Shown here one piece after another: positions 1-7,384 of a DNA stretch of 9,344 nucleotides. A program made the translations under genes and the position numbers. The notes below the pieces were generated by a model. The model was not told the DNA's origin. It saw only the letters and a program-made list of their open reading frames with translations, and ran no database searches. Within the stretch, counting starts at the first letter, position 1, and every line of letters starts with the position of its first letter. Origin of the DNA: Bacteroidota bacterium (lineage in GTDB: Bacteria > Bacteroidota > Bacteroidia > Bacteroidales > Prolixibacteraceae); contig JAUYTA010000825.1 of the NCBI GenBank assembly GCA_030695265.1, forward strand, positions 1 to 9,344. The letters are read 5' to 3'.

Positions 1-141
1 GCGGATAAAAAAGTCTGAAGCCCGCAACAACGGCGGTGAGGTTCGATAGGAAGCTAGTCCGCAATCCCCAATTGCATATCGTTCATATGTTCAACGCCCG
101 GCTACCAGCACCGCCACCCGCCTGTCTGGAATTTTGGCAGA
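1..141. other. GC-rich non-coding stretch of unknown nature at the window edge
   Basis: No open frame here looks like a gene. Bases about 18-125 are visibly richer in G and C than the AT-rich gene that follows. Short self-complementary pieces are present: GGCGGTG at 31-37 can pair with CACCGCC at 109-115, and CATAT and ATATG at 76-90 flank a five-base loop. Such GC-rich structured spacers in Bacteroidota are often dispersed repeats or untranslated RNA, but I do not recognise a named family. It lies downstream of the small exported protein, so it would fall in the 3' untranslated region of that transcript. This is an observation of composition and structure, not an identification. Confidence 0.3.
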
Positions 142-645
142 TTATTTTTTCTTATAAAACGAATACCTTAAATTCAGGATCAACGGGAATTCTTCGAATC
201 GGGTTTTACCGACCAGCGCTCTTCCGTATTCTTTTACCCCGTATTGATACCCCAATTCAACTGCAAATCCTTTACGGTTGATGCGTTTGGTGTACCATTC
301 CTTGCCGATCAGCAGGCCGGCAACAGGCAAACTTGTTTTATCAACATCACCGTAAACATTGATCCATTTCCATTTGCCAACTACCCCAAAGTATGTACGA
401 TCGGTGCGGTTGTATATGATGGTTCGAAGAAACTTGAATCCGGCTTCGATATCGTTGGGCTTAAAAGAATTTAATTCAGAAGACAATCCTGTGAAAAGTT
501 CAAACCCGGTTGTTTTGGATGTCCAGATACGCACATTCGGCTTAAAACTAAGTACTGAAAGTTCTGCCCCATATCCGGCCATCTTCTGTGCAAATGAATT
601 TATTCCGAAGAAAAACAGCAGTATAAATAGAGATATTGCCCGCAT
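142..645 (-). CDS. Small exported beta-rich protein, function unknown
   Basis: A 167-residue protein. Its first ~20 residues are a classic signal peptide: a basic start, a run of L/I/F, and a cleavage site after 'SFA' before Gln20. The mature part alternates polar and hydrophobic or aromatic residues in short stretches and ends in aromatic-rich 'LRYSFYKKK'. This fits a small outer-membrane-type beta-barrel or a periplasmic beta protein, although the tail of basic residues after the last strand is not the canonical terminal Phe. No catalytic motif is visible and I do not recognise a family. The start ATG lies 13 nt after the acyl-CoA synthetase stop, so the two genes are probably co-transcribed. 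The gene is complete. Export is well supported; the barrel fold is inferred from pattern only. Confidence 0.75.
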   Translation of the reverse strand: MRAISLFILLFFFGINSFAQKMAGYGAELSVLSFKPNVRIWTSKTTGFELFTGLSSELNSFKPNDIEAGFKFLRTIIYNRTDRTYFGVVGKWKWINVYGDVDKTSLPVAGLLIGKEWYTKRINRKGFAVELGYQYGVKEYGRALVGKTRFEEFPLILNLRYSFYKKK

Positions 646-658
646 AATGTTTTTGATT

Positions 659-2566
659 TTAATTTCCCCATTTTTTCAAAGCATCCATATTCATTTTATT
701 CTGAATGTTTTTTGCTTCAGGAGTGTATAGAAATTCAAGTTCGGTTTTGAAATATTCGATAATTTTTCCGCGCACCATTTTCGCCATCGAATTGAGCAGG
801 TGGTTTTGGTCTGTAAATGCTTCAGGAAGAATTGCGATGGTGGCAGGCAGCCAGCGTTCAGGAAATGAATTTTCGAATTTTCCACCTGATTTGTAGGCAT
901 CAACTTCCTGTTGGATTATTTTCAGCGCTTCAACCCGGCCTTCTTCGGTTGCGGCGGTGAAACCGCGTTTTTCAAGTTCACGGTTAATGGCAGCCATATT
1001 TGGCACAATCATTCCTGATGTATAAGCGTTCTGATTGTTGTACAACATGCATTGATCAATGTAGGACGACTGATCAATCAGGGCTTCTTCTATTCCTTCA
1101 GGACTGAATTTTTCGCCATCGCTTCCTATCAGCAAACTTTTAAAGCGGCCAAGAACATACAGGAATCCATCCTTGTCCATGTAACCCATGTCGCCGGTGT
1201 ACAACCATCCGTCTTTCACCGTTTCTTCCGTTGACTTTGGATTTTTCCAATACCCTTTCATCACGTTTTCACCTTTCACCACGATTTCGCCCTTTTCTCC
1301 CAATGGAAGTTCGTTTCCGTCCAGATCGCAGATTTTCAGCTCCATGTATTTTACCGGTCGGCCCGAAGAACCGAATTTGATGGCATGTAATGCATTCGAC
1401 GAAATAACCGGTGAGGCTTCTGACAGTCCGTATCCCTGGCACATGGGCATTCCGATGGCATAGAAAAACCGTTGTAATTCGAGGTCAAGCAATGCTCCGC
1501 CACCAACAAATAAATTAAGTTTGCCACCAAATCCTTCACGGATTTTCGAAAACAGAATCTTGTCGTAGAGTTTTAGCAATGGTCTGTAAATCATATTCCC
1601 ACTTTTTCCACGATCCCATCCGTGACCATTGTATTCGTAAGCAATTTTAAGGGCATGTTTAAACAACTTTTCAACGATAGGTCCTTTTTGTCTGATGCCG
1701 GTTTCGATTCCCTTTCTGAAGTTTTTTGCCACAGCCGGAACACTCATCAGAACATTGGGTTGAATTTCCTTTATATTCTTTGGTATATTCTTCAAGGTTT
1801 CTGTGGGAGTTTTACCAATCTCAAGAGAAGCAACACTTGCCCCGTTGTACATGAAACAATACAGGCAGGCTGTATGTGCGAACGAATGATCCCACGGGAG
1901 GAAAGCCAAAGTCTTCCATTCCGGAGTGATTTCCATCAGTGTATTTGCCTGAACTACGTTGGCCGCATAGTTTAGCTGAGTGAGCATAATTCCCTTTGGA
2001 TCAGCGGTTGTTCCTGATGTGTAGGAAATATTTGCAACATCGTCTTCTTGTATGTTTTTATATATCGCTTCAAAATCTGACAAATTGGTTTTCATGTATT
2101 GGTCGCCCAAAGCCAAAACCTGATCGTACGAAATGTCGTTGGCGCCCGGATTCTCTTTTCCGTCCATGTAAATCACTTTTTCAAGCTCCGGAAGTTCATT
2201 TCTGATTTCTTCAATTTTAGAGGCATGTCCTTTCGAAACTACAATCATTTTGCTTCCGGAATGGGCGAGCCGGAATTTTAACTCGCTTCCCGAATCAAGT
2301 CGAACCGATAACGGAACATTGATTCCCCCGGCATACAAAACGCCCAATTCAGATATGATCCAGGCATTTCGTCCTTCAGCAATCAACCCAATTCGATCGC
2401 CTTTTTGAACTCCAAGGGCAACCAGACCTGCCCCGAAACGAAGTACCAAATCGTGGGTTTGCCTGTAAGTAGTCCCTTCATATTTTCCATCGTGTTTTTC
2501 CCAGAGGTAAATGTTGTTGGGATATTTAGCAACGCTGGTTTCAAAAAGTTCGATGATTGTTCTCAT
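659..2566 (-). CDS. Long-chain-type acyl-CoA synthetase (AMP-forming, ANL superfamily)
   Basis: A 635-residue cytoplasmic or membrane-associated enzyme expected to activate a fatty acid with ATP and join it to CoA. All core motifs of the adenylate-forming family are present. The P-loop is SYTSGTTADPKG at residues 181-192, with Ala where Gly is usual. The A5 motif is YGLSEASP at 379-386. The A7 motif is YTGD at 456-459, with the hinge Gly-Arg at 473-474. The C-terminal lysine region is LLNSMAKMVRGKI at about 590-602, and Lys596 is the likely adenylation lysine. Length and the insert around residues 290-340 match bacterial long-chain acyl-CoA synthetases better than acetyl-CoA synthetases. Substrate chain length cannot be read from sequence. 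The gene is intact, has its own promoter-like box upstream, and probably shares a transcript with the small exported protein downstream. Confidence 0.93.
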   Translation of the reverse strand: MRTIIELFETSVAKYPNNIYLWEKHDGKYEGTTYRQTHDLVLRFGAGLVALGVQKGDRIGLIAEGRNAWIISELGVLYAGGINVPLSVRLDSGSELKFRLAHSGSKMIVVSKGHASKIEEIRNELPELEKVIYMDGKENPGANDISYDQVLALGDQYMKTNLSDFEAIYKNIQEDDVANISYTSGTTADPKGIMLTQLNYAANVVQANTLMEITPEWKTLAFLPWDHSFAHTACLYCFMYNGASVASLEIGKTPTETLKNIPKNIKEIQPNVLMSVPAVAKNFRKGIETGIRQKGPIVEKLFKHALKIAYEYNGHGWDRGKSGNMIYRPLLKLYDKILFSKIREGFGGKLNLFVGGGALLDLELQRFFYAIGMPMCQGYGLSEASPVISSNALHAIKFGSSGRPVKYMELKICDLDGNELPLGEKGEIVVKGENVMKGYWKNPKSTEETVKDGWLYTGDMGYMDKDGFLYVLGRFKSLLIGSDGEKFSPEGIEEALIDQSSYIDQCMLYNNQNAYTSGMIVPNMAAINRELEKRGFTAATEEGRVEALKIIQQEVDAYKSGGKFENSFPERWLPATIAILPEAFTDQNHLLNSMAKMVRGKIIEYFKTELEFLYTPEAKNIQNKMNMDALKKWGN

Positions 2567-2581
2567 GGCGTTTAAGTTTTA

Positions 2582-2630
2582 GATCAAAAGCACCCAAATG
2601 TACTAAATGAATTACAATTACTTATTTTTC
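2582..2630. repeat. Promoter-region repeat, copy 1
   Basis: On the plus strand this copy reads GATCAAAAG, then a 10-base insert (CACCCAAATG), then TACTAAATG, followed by AT-rich sequence ending near AATTACTTATTTTT. The second copy begins at 5362. The end of this copy overlaps the last codons of the lipoprotein gene. The match is by eye and is exact over the two nine-base blocks. Confidence 0.5.
2595..2602 (-). promoter_or_regulatory. Bacteroidota -7 promoter box (TACATTTG) before the acyl-CoA synthetase
   Basis: Read on the minus strand, TACATTTG matches the Bacteroidota sigma-A -7 consensus TAnnTTTG. It lies about 28 nt before the synthetase start at 2566, in the 51-nt gap after the upstream lipoprotein gene. 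No clear -33 TTTG is seen at the usual spacing, so the call rests on the -7 box, its position, and its near-identity to the box before the ATPase gene. Confidence 0.45.
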
Positions 2631-4099
2631 AAAATCCGAAGTACAATGTCCTCCTGAAATTCAGGACAATTAACTGTTGCAGACATATTCTTTGATGTAA
2701 GATTTTCAGTTCGAATTGGAATTCCCGTTAACGTATTTACCCATTCAGCCATATATTCTCCATCAGCAAGTAGCAGTTTAATTTCAGCCAGATTTCCTTT
2801 GTCGAGATAAATGGCATATTGCTTTCCGGTTTCAGCCAAAACCTGAAATTCAGTCACATTTCCTTTAACGACCTGCAAAATGGAATTGGCAGGTTTCATC
2901 CGAATGAAGTCAAAACTTTCAATGAAATTTTTCATGATTTTCAATTGTTTACGGAATTCAGGATGCCCCCAACCAGGCGTTCCGGCGTCAATTACGTGCG
3001 TGCCGCCTTCTTTGCCAACAATAAACGAATAATCAAGATTGTTGTACAATGCTCCGCCAGCCAGCATAAATTTCCATGCCTGCGAACGGTAGAGAAAATC
3101 TACCTTTGGCATAAAACCGGTTTCATCGAGCCCGATTGCTTTTTTCAGTCCTAGGTTCGACGATGCCGCAATTGGGTAGGCATAATGAAAATTGAAAATC
3201 GATATGTTTGGATCAGGATTTTCAATTTTGCCCCTGAAATTGCTGATATTCTGGGCAATCAGATGTTTGTTGGGGAGATTTTTTTCTTCTTCAGTAATGA
3301 TTTGGGCAATTCGTTTTTGCCATTCCAAAGACTCGTCTTTCGCCGTTTCAACCAGTTTTTGCCAGGCAAAAGGATGGGTTATAGTATCTGTTTCGGCAAT
3401 TTTCTCAACCAAATTCGGATTGTCGGACCAAGGCTCATTTTGTATCTCGAAAAATATATTCCCGAAAGCGTTTAATTCCTGAACAACTTTCCGTACATAT
3501 TTTTCCTGAACATCCATCAATTGCCCGTTATTGATGGTATTGACCTGTTTGAACGAAATGGAATCGAATTGCTGAATGTTATTCTTTGGGTTAAACGGGC
3601 TGGTTTTCCACTGTTGATTGGTATAATAAGAAGTAAAAAGGGTGACTTCTACCACAATCCCGTTTTCGGAAGCTGCTGCAACAAACCCTTTCAGGCGACT
3701 GAAAAAAGCTTCGTTCCACTGATAAAGATCGTATTTCCCGGAGGAAGGATCTTTTATCCACGGTGTCTGCCAACTTTTCGGTTTCGGATTCATCGTATTA
3801 TTTCGGATTCCAAACAGGTTATCGCCTATCTCGGAATACGGGCCGAGAAAAATCCGGGTGTAGTTTAGTCCTTCTTTTTGGAGGGTTTGCAGGTATTTCG
3901 AGTAGTCAAAGTCGGCATTCATCACTGCGCCGTAATGTTCTCCGGAAGTTACCAGAATGGTTGGTTTACCCTGAAACAGAAAGTAATTGGAGTTTTCAGG
4001 ATGAAGGCTGATGACATCCTGTTTCACCGGCAATTTGGTTTGACAGCCAATCAGGAGAACTATTAAAAAAGCGAATGTAAGTTTCGTTAGGTTTTTCAT
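2618..4099 (-). CDS. Lipoprotein with glycoside hydrolase clan A-like (cellulase-superfamily) domain
   Basis: I place the start at the ATG ending at 4099. This gives a 493-residue protein opening with a compact type II signal peptide whose lipobox LIGC puts the lipidated Cys at residue 19. An in-frame ATG at 4126 overlaps the ATPase stop as TAATG, but would put nine partly acidic residues ahead of the signal peptide. The body resembles a TIM-barrel hydrolase of clan GH-A. The expected acid/base glutamate is in 'FFEIQNEPW' (Glu222), 'NFHYAY' (about 303-308) fits the strand after it, and a nucleophile candidate is Glu326 in 'GLDETGF'. The last ~80 residues form a beta-rich tail with 'YAIYLDKG' and 'GEYMAEWVNTLTG', like the small C-terminal domain that follows DUF4038-type barrels. 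It probably acts on a glycan at the cell envelope. Substrate and exact GH family are not determined. Confidence 0.8.
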   Translation of the reverse strand: MKNLTKLTFAFLIVLLIGCQTKLPVKQDVISLHPENSNYFLFQGKPTILVTSGEHYGAVMNADFDYSKYLQTLQKEGLNYTRIFLGPYSEIGDNLFGIRNNTMNPKPKSWQTPWIKDPSSGKYDLYQWNEAFFSRLKGFVAAASENGIVVEVTLFTSYYTNQQWKTSPFNPKNNIQQFDSISFKQVNTINNGQLMDVQEKYVRKVVQELNAFGNIFFEIQNEPWSDNPNLVEKIAETDTITHPFAWQKLVETAKDESLEWQKRIAQIITEEEKNLPNKHLIAQNISNFRGKIENPDPNISIFNFHYAYPIAASSNLGLKKAIGLDETGFMPKVDFLYRSQAWKFMLAGGALYNNLDYSFIVGKEGGTHVIDAGTPGWGHPEFRKQLKIMKNFIESFDFIRMKPANSILQVVKGNVTEFQVLAETGKQYAIYLDKGNLAEIKLLLADGEYMAEWVNTLTGIPIRTENLTSKNMSATVNCPEFQEDIVLRILKNK

Positions 4100-4125
4100 G
4101 GTTTGAATTTGTTCATATAAAAACA

Positions 4126-5346
4126 TTAAAAATCTTCTAAAAGAAGGAAATCGCCGATGTACAAATGTTTGATTCCTTCAAAGCTATTTCCGGTGAATCG
4201 ATCGTTGGTAATCACCATTTTGGGGTAGTTATCGGGGATTTTCAGAAGATTGCCAAATTCTCTTTGAATGGTGGTCTCTTCGGTTAGTTGAAGCGCAACC
4301 TGAATATAGATTTTCTCGGCTCTTTTTTCGCAGATAAAATCAATTTCATTGGCACCCAAAGCTCCAATTTTTATTTTAAAACCCATAAATAACAGGTGGT
4401 TATAAACCAAATTCTCAAGAATTTTTCCGGCATCCTGTGGTTTATATCCAACTATTATGTTTCGTAATCCTAAATTTTCGAAATAGTATTTTTCGCCAAT
4501 GGTGAAAATACGCTTTCCAACCATATCGTAGCGTTCAACTTTATGAATAAGAAATGCATTGGTTAAATAGCCTACATAAGTCTGAATCTGATTGGAGGAA
4601 ATGTTTGTATTTTGCGATTTCAGAAAATCACTTATGCTTTTGGCAGAAAAAATGCTGCCTGTATTATCTGCAAGGAATTGAACCAATTTTTCAAGAATAT
4701 TGGTATTTCTCAAATTATACCGGCTAACAATATCCCTGAATAAAATTGTTGAATAAATATTTTTAAGATATTCAGATACAATTTCTTCTTCAAGAGGAAG
4801 ATTTATTAAATAAGGAAATCCACCGAAGCGCGAGAAGAGTGAAAGGCTTGAATCAGAGTCATTCAAATTATGAAATCTCAAGAATTCAGGATAGGAAAGA
4901 CTATAAATGCTAAATTCAATGTATCTGCCCGTTAGTGAAGTTGCCAGCTCCCCTGAAAGCATTCTGGCGTTGCTTCCGGTTATATAGATATCATTGCGCT
5001 CGTTCAGTAGAAGCGACCTTAATGCTTTCTCAAAATCTGTAATATCCTGAATTTCATCAATGAATATATAGTTCATTCCTTCTGATTTGAACTTTGAAAC
5101 CACATAATCATTTAGCCCTTTTGCATCCTGAATAAAGTCAAACTCCAGATCTTCTTTGTTGATATAGATAACATTGGCTTGAGGCTCTTCCTTGAGGATT
5201 TGCTCAATCAACTGAAAGAGAAGATAACTTTTACCGACCCGCCTTTGTCCGGTAAGTACCTTGATGATCGGCTTCCTCATAAATGGGATGATTCGAGAAA
5301 CGTAACTATCCCTTTTTAAGACTTTTGAAGGTATTTTTATTTTCAT
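4126..5346 (-). CDS. AAA+ ATPase with C-terminal DUF4143-type domain
   Basis: I place the start at the ATG ending at 5346 (406 residues). The upstream in-frame ATG at 5367 falls inside a promoter-like box and adds only seven residues. The N-terminal half is a P-loop ATPase: Walker A GQRRVGKS at residues 33-40, Walker B YIFIDE ending about residue 98, and a sensor-like 'YITGSNARML' near 121-130. The C-terminal half matches the DUF4143 partner domain, with 'ILENLVYNHL' followed by 'ANEIDFICEK' and 'IYIQVALQL' (about 332-353). That pattern resembles a PD-(D/E)xK nuclease fold, with Gln-Val where Glu-Val-Lys is usual. Proteins of this type are very common in Bacteroidota, often in multiple copies, and their biological role is not established. 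The gene is clearly more AT-rich than its neighbours. Its stop shares one base with an alternative start of the downstream lipoprotein. Confidence 0.9.
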   Translation of the reverse strand: MKIKIPSKVLKRDSYVSRIIPFMRKPIIKVLTGQRRVGKSYLLFQLIEQILKEEPQANVIYINKEDLEFDFIQDAKGLNDYVVSKFKSEGMNYIFIDEIQDITDFEKALRSLLLNERNDIYITGSNARMLSGELATSLTGRYIEFSIYSLSYPEFLRFHNLNDSDSSLSLFSRFGGFPYLINLPLEEEIVSEYLKNIYSTILFRDIVSRYNLRNTNILEKLVQFLADNTGSIFSAKSISDFLKSQNTNISSNQIQTYVGYLTNAFLIHKVERYDMVGKRIFTIGEKYYFENLGLRNIIVGYKPQDAGKILENLVYNHLLFMGFKIKIGALGANEIDFICEKRAEKIYIQVALQLTEETTIQREFGNLLKIPDNYPKMVITNDRFTGNSFEGIKHLYIGDFLLLEDF

Positions 5347-5361
5347 TGTAGTTGAAACTTT

Positions 5362-5402
5362 GATCAAAAGTACTAAATGTTTTAATTATACTTAAAATAT
5401 TT
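5362..5402. repeat. Promoter-region repeat, copy 2
   Basis: The plus strand reads GATCAAAAGTACTAAATG, then AT-rich sequence with AATTATACTTAAAATATTT. It equals copy 1 with the 10-base insert removed, and is in the same orientation. A weaker third relative (CCAAAAGTTAC followed by ATACTTAAAACATTT) lies at about 5413-5443 and runs into the 3' end of the nucleoside hydrolase gene. The -7 box of the ATPase gene lies within this copy. Confidence 0.5.
5365..5372 (-). promoter_or_regulatory. Bacteroidota -7 promoter box (TACTTTTG) before the ATPase gene
   Basis: On the minus strand TACTTTTG fits TAnnTTTG and lies about 18 nt before the preferred ATPase start at 5346. It sits in the 64-85 nt gap that separates this gene from the nucleoside hydrolase, the widest break since the salvage operon began, so a new promoter is plausible. 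No convincing -33 element is visible. The surrounding sequence is nearly the same as that before the acyl-CoA synthetase. Confidence 0.45.
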
Positions 5403-5431
5403 GTGAAAAACACCAAAAGTTACAATCATAC

Positions 5432-6361
5432 TTAAAACATTTTCTTCAGTACTTTCCAGAAATTATCAGCCAAAGCTTTTTCGTCAATTTTGACGAATGC
5501 TTTAATCGTTCGCTGCTTATTTTCAGGTGGAGTAGAAATGGTTTCCAGTTGAGCAAAATCAGGTTTCAGGTAGGCGGCAACCAACGCCAAATCCCACATT
5601 ACACGGGTTTCGTCCTGCGGATTTTGTTCGCGCCAGCGATCTTCCAGAATTTTCTCTGCTTCAATGGTTTCATCAAGTTTGGTGTAGGTATCTTCGCGTT
5701 TAAACTGAAGTGGAAGAGCTGCCTGAAGGCACATCATCGTCAGGTCGAGTCCTTCGAGATTGAGCAGGTAATCAAAGGCATTCAGGTCGTTACGAATGTT
5801 GAATTCGTTTTTATTCCAGATTTTGGTCTTCGGATCGTATTGAGCGCCCAATGCAAAACAGCGGATTTTGGATTTGATTTCAGGAGCTATGATCAACGCT
5901 GAAGCCAGGTTGGTCATCGCGCCAATGGTCAGAATATCGAGTTTTTCACCTTCAGGAAGAGCTTTTACAACTTTAATAATCGTCTGGGCTGCTTCCGAAT
6001 CACGTACATCCTGCTGTCCCCATGCACGACCAATTTGTCGGTCGGCGCCAATGGGGTGGGGGATATCCAACCTGTTCAAGGATTTCAGGATTTGCTCATT
6101 GAGCCGCTGACTTTCGGCCACCGTATTCAAACCTTTGGTGTCGTATGCATTCCATTTTTCGAAAACCAGCAAATCAGGATTGTTAAAATGGGCTGAACTT
6201 AAGCCAACCAGCTCAACTTTAGGATCTTTCACCAAGCGGACAATGGCATACAAATCGTCCATTTCGTTGCCGGTATCGGCATCGAGCCATACTTTTTGCT
6301 TCTGGGCAAAACATGATTGTAAGAAGAAAGAGCTGATAATTAATAGAATAATTGTCTTCAT
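5432..6361 (-). CDS. Exported nucleoside hydrolase (IUNH family), intact copy
   Basis: A 309-residue protein expected to cleave the N-glycosidic bond of nucleosides to base plus ribose or deoxyribose. The first 20 residues are a signal peptide ending 'SCFAQ'. Cleavage could be after Ala (type I) or before Cys17 as a weak lipobox (LQSC), so the enzyme is periplasmic or lipid-anchored. The calcium-binding motif DADTGNEMDD is at residues 27-36. 'TIGAMTNLA' follows at about 145-153, 'FNIRNDLNAFDYLL' at 187-200, and 'MWDLALV' at 255-261 supplies the late Asp of the active site. Length is normal for the family. The start is 18 nt after the end of a second, frameshifted family member, so it belongs to the same operon. 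Which nucleosides it accepts cannot be told. Export is common in Bacteroidota members of this family. Confidence 0.92.
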   Translation of the reverse strand: MKTIILLIISSFFLQSCFAQKQKVWLDADTGNEMDDLYAIVRLVKDPKVELVGLSSAHFNNPDLLVFEKWNAYDTKGLNTVAESQRLNEQILKSLNRLDIPHPIGADRQIGRAWGQQDVRDSEAAQTIIKVVKALPEGEKLDILTIGAMTNLASALIIAPEIKSKIRCFALGAQYDPKTKIWNKNEFNIRNDLNAFDYLLNLEGLDLTMMCLQAALPLQFKREDTYTKLDETIEAEKILEDRWREQNPQDETRVMWDLALVAAYLKPDFAQLETISTPPENKQRTIKAFVKIDEKALADNFWKVLKKMF

Positions 6362-6379
6362 ATATTAAGGTATTTTAGT

Positions 6380-7370
6380 TTAAAAATTGCCTAACATCAA
6401 CGATTCAATTAATTGGGCCATTTCGTTGTTACTCATCTTCAATTTTAGAAACGAATGTTTTCCGTCACGATTTTCCTGCCATTTGTTGCCGCCAACCTCA
6501 TCAGGCAGGCAAACGCCATTCTCCGACCTGTCCCAATAAATTCCCAACCCGTTGCGAACTGTATAAAGTACAGCTGTTTGGTCGTAGGTCGAGTTGTTCA
6601 GGATTTGGCCTTTATAATGTTGTTTCATCCATGCGGCATGTTCGCTGAAATACTTGAACCCAACATATAAAGGGGTGTTTTTATCAATTTGATTAAAAAC
6701 TTCGCCAGTTTTAATATTTACCCCAAGTTCAAAACCTGAAAAAGTAATTGGAACATCAATGTTTTGGATCACATAGCGGGTTATTCCGGGCATGTTGCCG
6801 TCAAAGTTCCATTCTTTTTTGCCTTCCGGATATTGGCCGCCCATGATCACAAATTCCTTCACCTTTTTACTAATCAGTGTTTTACCATCAAATTCCGAAT
6901 AAATATCACCTTTTGATCTGATCAGGTTTTCAATGTTTTTTAGCGGACCAACCACCACAATGGTAATACTTTTTATCATCGCTTTCGGCAAGAATTTTCC
7001 GGTATAATACAGTTGCATCAATGGCTGTTTGGTAATTTAGCTCATGATGAAAATTTTCGGCAATAGGCTTGCTATAACTTGTGCTATCGAAATACGATCC
7101 TTCTTTACGGACTCCTACCGGAACATCGGGATGTTTGTAGAAACGATTTACAGCATCAATGGCCGGTACAGAATTTTGTTCTGTTGTCCAGCACATTATG
7201 GCCAATAATTCACATTCGCCTTTAGCTGCTAAATGATGCAACATGGCCAAAGCGCCTAAATCGTCGGCATCTCCACCAAAATCGGTGTCGAAAATGAGTT
7301 TAACCTGTGAAAATAAATTGAGCGACAGTGCTGTCAGGAGAATTACAAATCCAATCTTTAGTTTCTTCAT
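6380..7370 (-). pseudogene. Exported nucleoside hydrolase, broken by a one-base frameshift
   Basis: Two overlapping frames together make one complete family member of about 329 residues. The first frame starts at 7370 with a signal peptide ending 'LFSQ' (about 22 residues). It carries the calcium-binding motif DTDFGGDADD at 28-37 and runs in register to 'ILAESDDK' (residue 133). It then reads nonsense to a stop at 6930. The other frame continues sensibly as 'SITIVVVGPLKNIENL', then 'VIMGGQYPEGKKEWNFDGN' (the MGG and Asn/Asp active-site region) and 'TYDQTAVLYTVR' with the late Asp, ending at 6380. The break is an A5 run, seen as T5 on the plus strand at 6970-6974. Removing one A restores Lys-Ser-Ile-Thr and the full frame. 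Everything else is intact, so the lesion is recent or is a sequencing error. It lies 14 nt after the kinase and 18 nt before the intact paralogue. Confidence 0.88.
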
Positions 7371-7384
7371 CGATTATATTTTTT

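Noticed and set aside
88..99. GTTCAAC resembling an integron attC core site
   Set aside because: The seven-base pattern is very degenerate. No second core at the proper spacing, no cassette array and no integrase are seen.
122..152. Terminator-like hairpin CTGTC/GGCAG followed by a T-run on the plus strand
   Set aside because: The stem is only five pairs including a G-U pair, and no plus-strand gene precedes it. In the minus-strand transcript the stem has a mismatch and no U-run follows.
4100..4126. Start of the lipoprotein gene at the ATG overlapping the ATPase stop (TAATG)
   Set aside because: It would add nine residues including Glu ahead of a complete lipoprotein signal peptide. The inner ATG ending at 4099 gives the standard basic start and lipobox distance.
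6965..6980. Programmed ribosomal frameshifting at the A5 run
   Set aside because: The required shift is +1, while the A-rich tract resembles sites used for -1 shifts. There is no rare-codon or stop context at the slip point, and this family is not known to me to use frameshifting.
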